From CADEFX01 sp050260355 (GTDB lineage Bacteria; Pseudomonadota; Alphaproteobacteria; Rhizobiales; Hyphomicrobiaceae): DNA of 43,822 nucleotides. A model generated the notes under the pieces. That model ran no database searches. It saw only the letters and a program-made list of their open reading frames with translations, and was not told where the DNA came from. Location of the stretch: NCBI GenBank assembly GCA_050260355.1, contig JBLNBZ010000025.1, positions 1 through 43,822 on the forward strand. The letters run 5' to 3'. Position numbers and translations under genes: made by a program. Below are positions 30,760 to 38,874 of the stretch, piece after piece (the stretch's first letter is position 1; each line of letters starts with the position of its first letter).

Positions 30760-30948
30760 TTACTCGACCAGGATCAGCATATCGCGCTCCACGCCTGAGG
30801 CTGAGGCGCGGGCTGAGGGTGGCGCGTCCGCGTTGCGCTCGTAGCGCACGCCGGGAAAGATCACGATTTCTGCTGACCGACGCCGGCGCCGACCAGCCTT
30901 AACCGAGGGCTGCTGCGCCTCACTGCGGAACTCGAGGATCGTTGCCAT
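30760..30948 (-). CDS. Small conserved hypothetical protein (MATILEFRS type)
   Basis: A 62-residue protein starting MATILEFRSEAQQPSVKAGR, with a basic run RRRRR and the motif AEIVIFPGVRYER, a pattern I recall from many Hyphomicrobiales. GGGGAG lies 7 nt before the ATG, so expression is likely. A palindromic CtrA-type box lies about 80 nt upstream. It is convergent with the DUF1254-like gene. Function unknown. Confidence 0.7.
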   Translation of the reverse strand: MATILEFRSEAQQPSVKAGRRRRRSAEIVIFPGVRYERNADAPPSARASASGVERDMLILVE

Positions 30949-31331
30949 TGGTCTGCTCCCCGATTTTGCCCGCATGCCGGCCGAGCACCGGCGATGCGTC
31001 AGCGGTGATTTGGCATGTGCATCGGTTAACGAGTCGTTAACATCTGAGCAGCCGGGATCGGCAGGCGATGCAGGGAAGCTGCAGTCAATCGGCCGGGCCA
31101 ATGCGATCTTGGCGCATGAATAAAGCGCGCCGGGATCGACCAAGAACAGGGCTTGTGGATTTGCACTGCGATCGTCTACGACGGCAGCGGGGAGACCGTC
31201 ATGACGCGCGGGTGCGAGCTGCGGAAACGAGAGTGTTTCCTGGCGCAAGCTTGCCACGAAACGCGCTGTTCGCGATTCGTGTGACGTCGACCGTGACGCA
31301 GATGGAGTGACGCACCATTCGATTTGGACGA
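30949..31331. other. 383-nt intergenic region with a CtrA-type palindrome
   Basis: It lies between the 62-residue protein gene (minus) and the AbrB gene (plus). It holds the CtrA-type box at 31025-31041 and the small gene's Shine-Dalgarno. No gene is convincing; the AbrB gene has only a TTG start here. Confidence 0.5.
31025..31041. promoter_or_regulatory. CtrA-type box overlapping a CcrM (GANTC) site
   Basis: GTTAACGA-G-TCGTTAAC, a perfect 17-nt palindrome. It contains TTAA-N7-TTAAC, the full CtrA consensus, and its centre is GAGTC, a GANTC methylation site. It lies about 80 nt upstream of the small gene at 30948 and about 290 nt upstream of the AbrB gene. Confidence 0.6.
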
Positions 31332-32414
31332 TTGCGTGTCGGGGACCTCGATAGACACGCTGCCGGCGCGCAGTGGGCCTTCCTCCTCGTTCTCTCGGTG
31401 TTGTTCGTTTTCGTTGCCGAGAGCCTGCGCCTGCCCGCCGCACTTCTCCTCGGCCCGATGATTGCGGCGATCCTGGTCGGCGCAAGCAAAGGTACCGTCC
31501 GAGTTCACCCTCGGCCCTTCATCGCCGCGCAGGCCGTGATCGGCTGCATGATCGGTCACGGCATCCCGCTCACGGTCGTCAATGAGCTGGTGCAGGATTG
31601 GCCGCTGTTTCTGGCCGGTATCGTCCTGGTGATCGCGGCGGCGAGCCTGCTGGGCTGGCTCCTGACGCGTTTGCACATCCTGCCCGGCACCACGGCCATT
31701 TGGGGCACATCACCCGGCGCCTCGACCGCCATGATCCTCATGTCGGGGGCCTATGGAGCCGACATCCGCCTAGTCGCGGTCATGCAGTATCTGCGGATCG
31801 TCTGCGTGGTCATGGTCGCGACACTGGTGGCAAAGCTTTCAACGACGGCCCCCACGGGTCCGGGTGTGGCGACGATCTGGTTCCCGGCCATCGCCTGGCT
31901 GCCGTTTGTGGCCACCCTGGCTGTTGCCGCGGCCGGCGCCGTGCTCGCCGTGCGATTTGCGATTCCCGCCGGGCCGATCCTGTTGCCGCTGATCGGCACC
32001 ATGGTGCTGCAAGGGACGGGCTGGCTGACAGTCGAGCTGCCGCCATGGCTGCTGGCGTTCTGCTACGCGCTGGTCGGCTGGAGCATCGGCCTGCGCTTTA
32101 CGCGGCCGATCCTGATGTACGCCATGCGCGCGCTGCCGCAGATCCTGGCATCGACCCTGGCCCTGATCGCGCTCTGCGGCGGGATCGCCGGACTGCTCGT
32201 GGCCGTGGCGGGCATCGACCCGCTGACCGCCTACCTCGCGACCAGCCCCGGAGGCGTCGACTCGATCGCCATCATCGCGGCGTCCAGCAACGTCGACGTG
32301 CGCTTCGTCATGGCCATGCAGACCTCACGGCTGATCGTGGTGCTCTTCACCAGCCCGGGCATTGCCCGCTTCATCGCCCAGCGCACGAAGCACGGCGGCG
32401 GTGGGAGCCGGTGA
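31332..32414 (+). CDS. AbrB family integral membrane protein
   Basis: A 360-residue protein with about ten membrane helices in two related halves, as in the PF05145 AbrB / Gneg_AbrB_dup family. Each half has a family motif: LLGPMIAAILVG with GTSPGASTAMILMSGAYGAD, and later LATSPGGVDSIAIIAASSNV with DVRFVMAMQTSRLIVV. These are usually annotated as transcription regulators, but the sequence is that of a membrane protein of unknown substrate. TTG at 31332 is the apparent start. Confidence 0.87.
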   Translation: MRVGDLDRHAAGAQWAFLLVLSVLFVFVAESLRLPAALLLGPMIAAILVGASKGTVRVHPRPFIAAQAVIGCMIGHGIPLTVVNELVQDWPLFLAGIVLVIAAASLLGWLLTRLHILPGTTAIWGTSPGASTAMILMSGAYGADIRLVAVMQYLRIVCVVMVATLVAKLSTTAPTGPGVATIWFPAIAWLPFVATLAVAAAGAVLAVRFAIPAGPILLPLIGTMVLQGTGWLTVELPPWLLAFCYALVGWSIGLRFTRPILMYAMRALPQILASTLALIALCGGIAGLLVAVAGIDPLTAYLATSPGGVDSIAIIAASSNVDVRFVMAMQTSRLIVVLFTSPGIARFIAQRTKHGGGGSR

Positions 32415-32543
32415 GGACCGCGCGGCGCGTGGGGGGACGGGGTGATGATACGATCTCGATCGGCGTCGCTTCTGCGTCGCCTGCGGGCTACACTCCATCG
32501 CGCGCGAGACGCGTGGGACGGATGAGGACGGGGAGCCAAGGTC

Positions 32544-32957
32544 ATGGCCGCAAAGAAGAAGGCAAAGCCTTTCGATGCCGCCGCGTATCTCGACGGCGAT
32601 GAGGCGATTGCCGACTACATCACGGAGGCACTGGACACGGGCGATACGAGAATCATCGCGCATGCCATCGGCGTGGCTGCGAAGGCGCGGGGCATGACTC
32701 ACACTGCACGCGAGACAGGGCTGTCGAGAGAAAGCCTGTACAAGGCGCTCAGCGGAGAGGGTGACCCGCATTTCAACACGATTGCCCGCGTGCCCGTCGG
32801 CGAAAAAGCGGCCCGGGATAATCAACATCCCCCCTCACCCTGCAAGCGCCTGGGACAGATCGGCGATGAGGTCGTCGGCGTGCTCGATGCCGATGGAGAG
32901 GCGGATCGTGCTGTCGGCGACGCCGATGCGGGCGCGCACGTCGGCCGGCACGCCTGA
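32544..32957 (+). CDS. Orphan antitoxin-like protein with damaged C-terminus
   Basis: The first 80 residues match the putative addiction-module antidote (HigA/xre-like) family: FDAAAYLDGDEAIADYITEA, RIIAHAIGVAAKARGMTHTA, RETGLSRESLYKALSGEGDP and HFNTIARV. Normal members end within about 15 more residues (a VLRALG-like tail). Here the frame instead continues 57 residues, 41 codons of which are antisense to the next gene. So the native end is lost. No toxin gene lies in the 129 nt before it. It is probably a remnant; the helix-turn-helix is intact, so it may still bind DNA. Confidence 0.75.
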   Translation: MAAKKKAKPFDAAAYLDGDEAIADYITEALDTGDTRIIAHAIGVAAKARGMTHTARETGLSRESLYKALSGEGDPHFNTIARVPVGEKAARDNQHPPSPCKRLGQIGDEVVGVLDADGEADRAVGDADAGAHVGRHA

Positions 32958-34115
32958 GTGCGTCGTCGTCCCGGGATGGCAGGCGAGCGACTCGGTGCCG
33001 CCGAGGCTCACCGCCAGCTTGAAGATCTGCAGCCGGTTCAAGCAGGCGAACGCCTCCGGCAGGCCGCCGTCGATGTCGAAGGAGAAGGTCGAGCCCGGCG
33101 CGGTCGACTGCGCGCGAAAGACGCGATGCGCGGGCGAGTCCTCGGGCAGAAACGGCAGATAATGCACCTTCGCCACGCGCGGGTGGTCACGAAGGAATTC
33201 CGCGACGATACGGGCGTTGCCGTCGGCGCGCTCCATGCGCAAGCCCAGCGTCTCGAGTGAGCGGCCGATCATCCAACACGAGTGCGGGTCGAGCTGCGTG
33301 CCGATGGCTCCGCGCAACAGCTTGATCGGGCGCATCAGAGCGTCGCTGCCGAGCGCGGCGCCGGCGATCAGATCGGAGTGGCCGCCCACGTACTTGGTCA
33401 GCGAGTAGACCGAAACGTCGGCTCCAATCTTGAGCGGTTGCTGGAAGACCGGGCCGAGCAAGGTGTTGTCGCAGACGAGCACCGGCCTGTGGCCCTGGCG
33501 CGCCGCGATCTCGTTGGCGATCTCGCGCACGAGCGCGATGTCCACGAGCGTGTTGAGCGGATTGGAGGGCGTCTCGATCATGATCACCGAGAGGCGGCCC
33601 TTGGCCTCGGCTGCGGCCGCCGCCGTGCGCACGACTTGCGGATCGACCCCGTCGGCGAAGCCCACCGCCTCAACACCGTAGGCTTTGAGCGTGCGCGAGA
33701 TGAGCGTCTCCGTGCCGCCGTAGAGCGGCTGGGAATGAAGGATCACATCGCCCGGCTTGATGAAGGCGAGGATGGTCGTAGCGATCGCCGACATGCCCGA
33801 GGAGAACAGGATGCAGGCTTCGGCCCCCTCGTAGATGGCCAGGCGATCCTCGACGATCTCGCTGTTGGGGTGGTTGAAGCGGGAGTAGACGAGGCCGGCA
33901 GCGGCACCCGCGGGCGGCTGCTTGCGTCCGGCGGTGTAGTCGAAGAAGTCGCGCCCCTCCTCCGCCGACTTGAAGACGAAGGTCGAGGTGAGAAACACGG
34001 GCGGCTTGACGGCACCCTCCGAAAGCAAGGGGTCATAGCCGTATCCCAGCATCAGGGTTTCGGGATGCAGCTCGTGGTTCGCCAGGCGATGCTTGTGGTA
34101 GCGCGCTTCCTTCAT
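32835..34115 (-). CDS. Cystathionine gamma-synthase family PLP enzyme
   Basis: A 426-residue PLP enzyme of the Cys/Met metabolism family. The PLP-binding Lys241 lies in YSLTKYVGGHSD. Other motifs are LVYSRFNHPNSEIVEDRLA, CILFSSGMSAIATTI, QPLYGGTETLISRTLKAYGV, VIMIETPSNPLNTLVDI, VCDNTLLGPVFQQPL and LAVSLGGTESLACHPGTTTH. It could be a gamma-synthase or a methionine gamma-lyase-like enzyme; specificity cannot be read safely. Its 3' end overlaps the decayed antitoxin frame on the other strand. No met genes are adjacent. Confidence 0.92.
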   Translation of the reverse strand: MKEARYHKHRLANHELHPETLMLGYGYDPLLSEGAVKPPVFLTSTFVFKSAEEGRDFFDYTAGRKQPPAGAAAGLVYSRFNHPNSEIVEDRLAIYEGAEACILFSSGMSAIATTILAFIKPGDVILHSQPLYGGTETLISRTLKAYGVEAVGFADGVDPQVVRTAAAAAEAKGRLSVIMIETPSNPLNTLVDIALVREIANEIAARQGHRPVLVCDNTLLGPVFQQPLKIGADVSVYSLTKYVGGHSDLIAGAALGSDALMRPIKLLRGAIGTQLDPHSCWMIGRSLETLGLRMERADGNARIVAEFLRDHPRVAKVHYLPFLPEDSPAHRVFRAQSTAPGSTFSFDIDGGLPEAFACLNRLQIFKLAVSLGGTESLACHPGTTTHSGVPADVRARIGVADSTIRLSIGIEHADDLIADLSQALAG

Positions 34116-34196
34116 GGCCGACCTCCAGCCTGCTGGTTGCCCGTGCCGAGGCTAGCGGGGCGCAAGGGCGGTGGCGAGGCGCGACTGCGTGATGCG

Positions 34197-34541
34197 TCAG
34201 CTCTCCTTGGCGAGCCAGCCGTCGAGGAAGTGGCGGCCCTGCCGGTCCTCGATCTCGATGATCCACAGATCCGGGTCCATCTCACGCTCACGCGCGAGAT
34301 GAAGATCGATATCGGCATCGGGTTTGTCCGCGGAGAAAAGGGTCCAATGCCGCTCGCCATCCTCTCGCGAGATGCCGGCGGGCGCCGGCCCATAAAGTGC
34401 GGCGGTGCCATCGAGACGGCTGACTTTGATGAAAATCACCCCCGCGTCCGCGTCGCCGCGCCTGACCACCGCTGCGGGGACGCCTTCGCCCGCGCAACGA
34501 CGGATGTAGGCCCTGACCCAGATTTCCGATTTGAGCCGCAT
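34197..34541 (-). CDS. DUF1491 family protein
   Basis: A 114-residue protein. The start RLKSEIWVRAYIRRCAGEGV, then ARRGD-like VVRRGDADAGVIFIKVSRLD and DPDLWIIEIEDRQGRHFLDG are the DUF1491 pattern, confined to alphaproteobacteria. Function unknown. It belongs to the conserved block DUF1491 - membrane protein - DUF5330 - SufE. Confidence 0.93.
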   Translation of the reverse strand: MRLKSEIWVRAYIRRCAGEGVPAAVVRRGDADAGVIFIKVSRLDGTAALYGPAPAGISREDGERHWTLFSADKPDADIDLHLAREREMDPDLWIIEIEDRQGRHFLDGWLAKES

Positions 34542-34603
34542 GTGGCGCTCACTCTAGAGGCGCGATCGCACCCTGGGAACCCGCAGCGGCCGCGCGGCCC
34601 GCG

Positions 34604-34933
34604 TCAGCGGCTCGAGGCGGTCTTTGGCGCGGCACGGTCGGACTTGTCGCGAGCTTTCACCGACCGGCGCTTCTCCAGGGTCCTTGCTTGCGCAGGTGCA
34701 GCGGCAGACTGGGTCGCAGGTTTTGCGGCAGCCGCAGGCTTGGCCGCAGCCCGGATCGGCGGAACGACGCCGCGGGGGCTCGGCGCGTGATCGGCCGGAT
34801 GCTGCGGCTTGGCCCGCTGCGGCACCGACGACGTCGCGAGCCGCTCGCCCTGAAACAGCAGCAGATTGGCGGAGATAGCCGAAGCAAGCAGAAGAAAGCC
34901 GAGCAGGGCCAGACGCGCTTGCCAGGGTGTCAT
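34604..34933 (-). CDS. Small membrane-anchored Ala/Pro/Lys-rich protein
   Basis: A 109-residue protein. One membrane segment (about 6-24, ARLALLGFLLLASAISANLL) is followed by a low-complexity Ala/Pro/Lys tail (AAAKPAAAAKPATQSAAAP) with a basic end. In relatives this locus often encodes an anchored protein with a C-terminal peptidoglycan-binding domain; that domain is absent here, so this may be a truncated form or another anchor. The ATG at 34933 has GTGAG 9 nt upstream; a GTG at 34954 is possible. A CtrA-type box lies about 65 nt upstream. Confidence 0.6.
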   Translation of the reverse strand: MTPWQARLALLGFLLLASAISANLLLFQGERLATSSVPQRAKPQHPADHAPSPRGVVPPIRAAAKPAAAAKPATQSAAAPAQARTLEKRRSVKARDKSDRAAPKTASSR

Positions 34934-34997
34934 TGGACGGCGCTCACCTCGCACGTTGCTCGTCGTGTTGGGAGCGCCTGATGGTTGAGGGGTTTTG

Positions 34998-35013
34998 TTA
35001 ATGGACGCTTAAC
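34998..35013. promoter_or_regulatory. CtrA-type box
   Basis: TTAATGGACGCTTAAC, an exact TTAA-N7-TTAAC. It lies 65 nt upstream of the membrane-anchored protein gene (minus) and 186 nt upstream of the DUF5330 gene (plus). It is the second such box in the window. Confidence 0.6.
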
Positions 35014-35198
35014 GCAGCGACCGTTATGCCGCTGAAATATCCCGGCTCGAGCGTGAATGTGCCGTATCGAGACATGCAGCAAGCCTTTGTCAGGCCAAGA
35101 AGGCGGCCATTGCGGGCCCCTCTTCATCCTTAATTGGCAACCCGCTGCTAGAACGGAAGCCCCAAAGGATCGGCAAGATCCACCACGGGAAGGTTGTC

Positions 35199-35576
35199 AT
35201 GTTCCTGATCAGGCTTGCGTTCTGGCTGTCGCTGCTGGTGCTCGTGCTGCCCACGGACCCGCGCCAGCAGGAAAAGCTCTTCACCGCCACCTCCGAGACG
35301 GTGCACCGCATCGCCACGTTCTGCGAGCGCAACAGCACGATGTGCGAGCGCGGCGGCGAGTATTGGACGCTGTTCAAGCAGAAGCTCGAGTTCGGCGCCC
35401 GCCTGGCGTTCGAGATCGCCAGCGAGCACCTGATGACCGGCAAGGCCGAGGCCCCCGAGGCGACAGGCTCGATCAGCCCGACGGCTGCCGCGCGGCCGGA
35501 CCGTGCCCGCGGCGCAGCGTCGCCGGCGGAACCTGTGCCCGACACGCGCGTCAAGGCCGGCAAAGGTGGCGCATAA
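35199..35576 (+). CDS. DUF5330 family protein
   Basis: A 125-residue protein. It has an N-terminal membrane/signal segment (MFLIRLAFWLSLLVLVLPTD) and conserved CERNSTMCERGGEYWTLFKQ with two cysteines, then LEFGARLAFEIASEHLM. The C-terminal third is Ala/Pro-rich. DUF5330 proteins are short Hyphomicrobiales proteins of unknown function, commonly next to sufE as here. The start has GGAAGG a few nt upstream. Confidence 0.85.
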   Translation: MFLIRLAFWLSLLVLVLPTDPRQQEKLFTATSETVHRIATFCERNSTMCERGGEYWTLFKQKLEFGARLAFEIASEHLMTGKAEAPEATGSISPTAAARPDRARGAASPAEPVPDTRVKAGKGGA

Positions 35577-35724
35577 GGCGCGGCGAGGCTGCCACAATCG
35601 CTCCGCCGGGCTCCCCGAGTTGCAGGTCCGACTTGCACAACGCCCGGGAATTCGCCAACTGTAGATCGACGGCTCGCACGGCAGCGGTTGGAGCTGCGCG
35701 GCACGCCCCGAGATTGCAGGTTAC

Positions 35725-36174
35725 ATGACAGGCGAGACACTCCAGGCCATCCAGTCCGATTTCGCGCTTCTCGACGATTGGGAGGACCGCTACCGGTATG
35801 TGATCGAGCTGGGACGAACCCTGCCGCCGCTCAGCACCGAGGAGCACAACGACACGAACAAGGTGCGCGGCTGCGCCAGTCAGGTCTGGCTCGTGAGCGA
35901 GGTGCGGGGCGGCAATAACGGAACCGGGGCTCCGATTCTGAGCTTCAGGGGCGACAGCGACGCCCACATCGTGCGCGGCCTGATTGCAATCTTGCTTGCC
36001 ATTTACTCCGGCCGCCCGGCCGACGAGATCGTCGCCACCGATGTCGAAAGCCTGTTTGCGAAGCTCGGCCTGCGCGAGCACCTGACGCCGCAGCGATCGA
36101 ACGGCCTCAACTCGATGGTGGCGCGCATCCGATCCGACGCGCGCCAGGCCCTGGCGGCGGGCACCGAGGTCTAG
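35725..36174 (+). CDS. sufE: SufE family cysteine desulfuration protein
   Basis: A 149-residue sulfur acceptor. SufE takes persulfide sulfur from SufS and passes it on for Fe-S cluster assembly in the cytoplasm. The acceptor Cys50 lies in VRGCASQVWLVSEV; YRYVIELGRTLPPL and IVRGLIAILLAIYSGRPADE are typical. It stands apart from the suf operon, as is usual in this order. It is convergent with the DUF6456 gene (1-nt gap), and 148 nt without a gene separate it from DUF5330. Confidence 0.95.
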   Translation: MTGETLQAIQSDFALLDDWEDRYRYVIELGRTLPPLSTEEHNDTNKVRGCASQVWLVSEVRGGNNGTGAPILSFRGDSDAHIVRGLIAILLAIYSGRPADEIVATDVESLFAKLGLREHLTPQRSNGLNSMVARIRSDARQALAAGTEV

Positions 36175-36175
36175 C

Positions 36176-37045
36176 CTAGGCGCCGCCGCTCTTCTCCAGC
36201 TTCCAAGCGTCCAGTGTGGGGCGATAGTCGGACGCACCCCAGTGCCGCAAGCGCCGCCCGATGGCAGCGTCCTCGTCCTCATCGCGAATGAGGCCGTAAT
36301 GCCGGGCGAGCCGCGTAAGCGCATAGCGCAGGAAGAACTTGGCCGAGCGCTGCGGCCACCCCTCGCCGCGCTCGAGCTGCTCGAGGCCTTTGAGATGGCC
36401 GCACACGTCGATGAGTGGGCCGGCAAACTCGGCACCGACGGCACGCAGCGCCCGGTACACGCGCTGGCGCGCTGCGATCACGCTGTCGGCGAACTCGATG
36501 CCGGCGCCCGGTGCCGCGCGCCGTCCGCGGCGCGAGGGCACATCGCCCGACCAGTTGGCCGTAACACGCGGCGTCATCTGCGCGTGCCACAGGTCGGCAC
36601 GAAGACGCTCGCCGGCGTCGAACTGGGCCGCACTGATGAGCGGCGTTCCGTTCTTGTCGCGACGGCGCCGCAGCCAGGCCAGCGGGCTTTCGCTGTCGTT
36701 GACGATAGGAGCTGCGGGAGCCGAAGGCCTGACGGCCGGCTGCTTGGCCGGAGCCGCGCTGGCCGCCCGGCTCTTTCCCGCCTTCAATGCCCCCGCTCCG
36801 GCCCGGGTCAGTCGCCAGCGGGTGCCACAAGGATCGGCCTCGAGCCAGCCCTGTTCGAGTGCGGTAGAGAGCTGACTTTCGGAGGCAACAGCGACAGGGG
36901 ACGCGAAGCTGTTTCTGGCCGAGAAAACCGCGAGGCCTGGGCCCGCACCCGGTTCGGCCTGGCGTGCGACGTAAGCGCCGCGCTGTGCCATGCGATTGAG
37001 CAGCCCCAGCATCGCTCCTGAAGGGACAGGTCGGCCGTCAGGCAT
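36176..37045 (-). CDS. DUF6456 domain protein
   Basis: A 289-residue protein. The C-terminal DUF6456 domain has SPLAWLRRRRDKNGTPLISA, QFDAGERLRADLWHAQMTPR, VTANWSG, and ends with ALTRLARHYGL. The N-terminal part resembles a winged-helix-like fold (LEADPCGTRWRLTRAGAGAL). Function unknown, probably DNA-associated from its constant pairing with a DnaA-domain-IV protein. The ATG at 37045 overlaps the upstream gene end by 8 nt, so the two are coupled. Confidence 0.87.
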   Translation of the reverse strand: MPDGRPVPSGAMLGLLNRMAQRGAYVARQAEPGAGPGLAVFSARNSFASPVAVASESQLSTALEQGWLEADPCGTRWRLTRAGAGALKAGKSRAASAAPAKQPAVRPSAPAAPIVNDSESPLAWLRRRRDKNGTPLISAAQFDAGERLRADLWHAQMTPRVTANWSGDVPSRRGRRAAPGAGIEFADSVIAARQRVYRALRAVGAEFAGPLIDVCGHLKGLEQLERGEGWPQRSAKFFLRYALTRLARHYGLIRDEDEDAAIGRRLRHWGASDYRPTLDAWKLEKSGGA

Positions 37046-37460
37046 TGGTGAACGCCCGCCGCCGGCTTTGACGCGGTGCCTGGAGCAACGTGACGTGCGC
37101 CAGGCGGCCAATCACGGCCTCCAACAGCTCGAGCATGCGATCGACATGCGGATCGTCCCTGCTGTCCTCGATGACCGCGCAGGCGTGGGACACGGTGGTG
37201 CGATCGCGGTCAAAAGCTCGGCCGATCTCGGTGAAGCTCAGGCCGCAAGCGACATGCGCGAGGTACATGGCTACCTGTCGCGCGAACGCGATCTCGGCAG
37301 TGCCTCGGGTGGGTGAGCGAAGATCGCCGGGGCCGACCTCAAAGACGATCTCGACGGCGTACTCGATCACGCGTTTCAGAACGAGGGGGGCTTGCGACGG
37401 GTCCCTCGGACCTGCAAACAGCCCCGCAGCGCGCGGAGCTTCATCGATCGCCAGGCGCAT
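37038..37460 (-). CDS. DnaA domain IV-like helix-turn-helix protein
   Basis: A 140-residue protein whose core matches the DNA-binding C-terminal domain of DnaA: ARQVAMYLAHVACGLSFTEI and GRAFDRDRTTVSHACAVIED, the DnaA box-reading signature. There is no ATPase domain, so it cannot initiate replication itself but may compete for DnaA boxes or act as a regulator. A strong Shine-Dalgarno (AGGAGG) lies before the ATG. An AT-rich region with a palindrome lies upstream. Pairing with DUF6456 is conserved in Hyphomicrobiales, to my recollection. Confidence 0.88.
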   Translation of the reverse strand: MRLAIDEAPRAAGLFAGPRDPSQAPLVLKRVIEYAVEIVFEVGPGDLRSPTRGTAEIAFARQVAMYLAHVACGLSFTEIGRAFDRDRTTVSHACAVIEDSRDDPHVDRMLELLEAVIGRLAHVTLLQAPRQSRRRAFTNA

Positions 37461-37824
37461 TCGAATTTTTCCTCCTTTTTATTGCTCCATTATTTCAATA
37501 ATGCTCCTTATTCCCATTTTGCGCGGTATATCGCCGAATGAGGAATTACATGGGCGCGATAAATCTATTATCTGGCGAAAACCCGGGGATAATATCGCTG
37601 CAATAATTCCGACCGTGGTTAACACTGTCTACAGGCCAACAGGTTGGGCCAACGCGCTCACGCGGCGAGCCGCTTGCGCCCCCTTTCAGAGAGAGTCAGG
37701 GAGAGTTTGAGTGACGGATGTCGTGAGCGCTGCGGCCTTGCGCCCGACCACTTCGCGCGACGCGCGCGCGCTCGTTCCTCCCCCCGCGAGAGAGGCGAAG
37801 CTCCATCAGGGCGAGCGGAATCTC
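37461..37824. other. 364-nt intergenic region, AT-rich half with a palindrome
   Basis: Between the DnaA-like gene and the enoyl-CoA hydratase gene. The first about 180 nt are AT-rich and contain the palindrome ATTATT-TC-AATAAT (37489-37502), 29 nt upstream of the DnaA-like start, a possible autoregulatory operator. No DnaA box (TTATCCACA) was seen. The rest is GC-rich without a gene. Confidence 0.5.
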
Positions 37825-38601
37825 CTACGAGCCGGAAAACCTCGGCTTGCGCTTCTCCAGGAACGCGGCAATCGCCTCCTTGGAATCGGGATGGCCCGAG
37901 AGCTGCACGGTCATGTTCTGCTCGTAGCGGTAGCCGTCGCGCAGGCTCAGCTCCTCCACCATGTTCAGCGACTGCTTGGCGAGCTTCACCGCGGTGGGGC
38001 TCTTACCCGCAATCTCCCGCGCGATTGCCATCGCCGCAGCCATCAGCTCGGAGGGTGGAACGCAGGCCTCCACGACGCCGAGGCGATAGAGCTCCGCGGC
38101 CGGAACCCGGTAGCCTGTGAGCAGCATGCGCCGCAGCCGCGAGTGGCCGAACAGGCGCATGGTATGGCGCGCGCCGCCGAGCAGGCCGACATCGATCTCG
38201 GGCAGGCCGAGGCTCGCCTGCTCCGACGCAATGAGAATGTCGCACGAGGCCGCCACGGCCAGTCCCGCCCCGAGCGCCGGGCCGTTCAGCGCCGCTATCA
38301 CCGGCTTGGTGCATTCGCGGATGGCGTGGAAGCTCTCGCGCACGCGGCGCATATGCTGCCAGCGCTCGCCCGGCGTGTCGCCGAGCGACTTGCGCGCGCG
38401 CATGTCCGCACCGGCGGAGAACACCTTGCCGGCACCCGTGAGAATGGCGACGCGAACGTCGTCGCTGTCGCTGATGACGTCGAAAGCCAGCGCCAACTCG
38501 CTGCCGAACTGTGCGTTCTGCGCGTTCACGGGTGGCGCGTCCATGGTCACGACCGCGATATGATCCTCGACGTGGGTGCGGATGAGGGACGGCGTCTCCA
38601 T
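37825..38601 (-). CDS. Enoyl-CoA hydratase/isomerase family protein
   Basis: A 258-residue crotonase-fold enzyme, probably acting on CoA thioesters in fatty or aromatic acid degradation. The oxyanion hole regions are FSAGADMRARKSLGD and LNGPALGAGLAVAASCDILI. The catalytic-Glu region is ASLGLPEIDVGLLGGA. The C-terminal SPTAVKLAKQSLNMVEELSL is typical. The ATG at 38601 has AGGAG 8 nt upstream; the longer frame upstream is not part of the gene. Substrate cannot be told. Single gene, divergent from the first MFS gene (273 nt). Confidence 0.93.
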   Translation of the reverse strand: METPSLIRTHVEDHIAVVTMDAPPVNAQNAQFGSELALAFDVISDSDDVRVAILTGAGKVFSAGADMRARKSLGDTPGERWQHMRRVRESFHAIRECTKPVIAALNGPALGAGLAVAASCDILIASEQASLGLPEIDVGLLGGARHTMRLFGHSRLRRMLLTGYRVPAAELYRLGVVEACVPPSELMAAAMAIAREIAGKSPTAVKLAKQSLNMVEELSLRDGYRYEQNMTVQLSGHPDSKEAIAAFLEKRKPRFSGS

Positions 38602-38874
38602 CGGTGGCGCTCCTGTGTGCGGGGGCGAGGCGTTCGATCCCGGCCATTGCAGCGCACAGAGCCGAGGCGGCGTCAATGGTGCGCGAAGGTAGGAAGCTTG
38701 CTGCAGTTGGTGCGAGGCTACGCTCGATGCGAGAGTTGCTGCAAGCCTGCCCTCTCTGCTAGCCTGACGGCAAGCGGGGACAGAAAGCAGACTCCCCGCG
38801 CCGCCAAGACGTGAGCGCTCGCGTCCAAGCTCTGCTGCCCACCCACACGTCGCGAGGCGAGACGGGGGTAGCAT

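Noticed and set aside
31068..31310. 80-residue plus-strand frame before the AbrB gene
   Set aside because: No Shine-Dalgarno, no hydrophobic or domain pattern, and biased Arg-rich composition.
37461..37660. Replication origin near the DnaA-like gene
   Set aside because: It is AT-rich, but no DnaA box clusters were seen and none of the usual origin-flanking genes are present.
37711..38814. Plus-strand frame opposite the enoyl-CoA hydratase gene
   Set aside because: The minus-strand product is a full crotonase with its motifs and Shine-Dalgarno; the plus frame has no domain.
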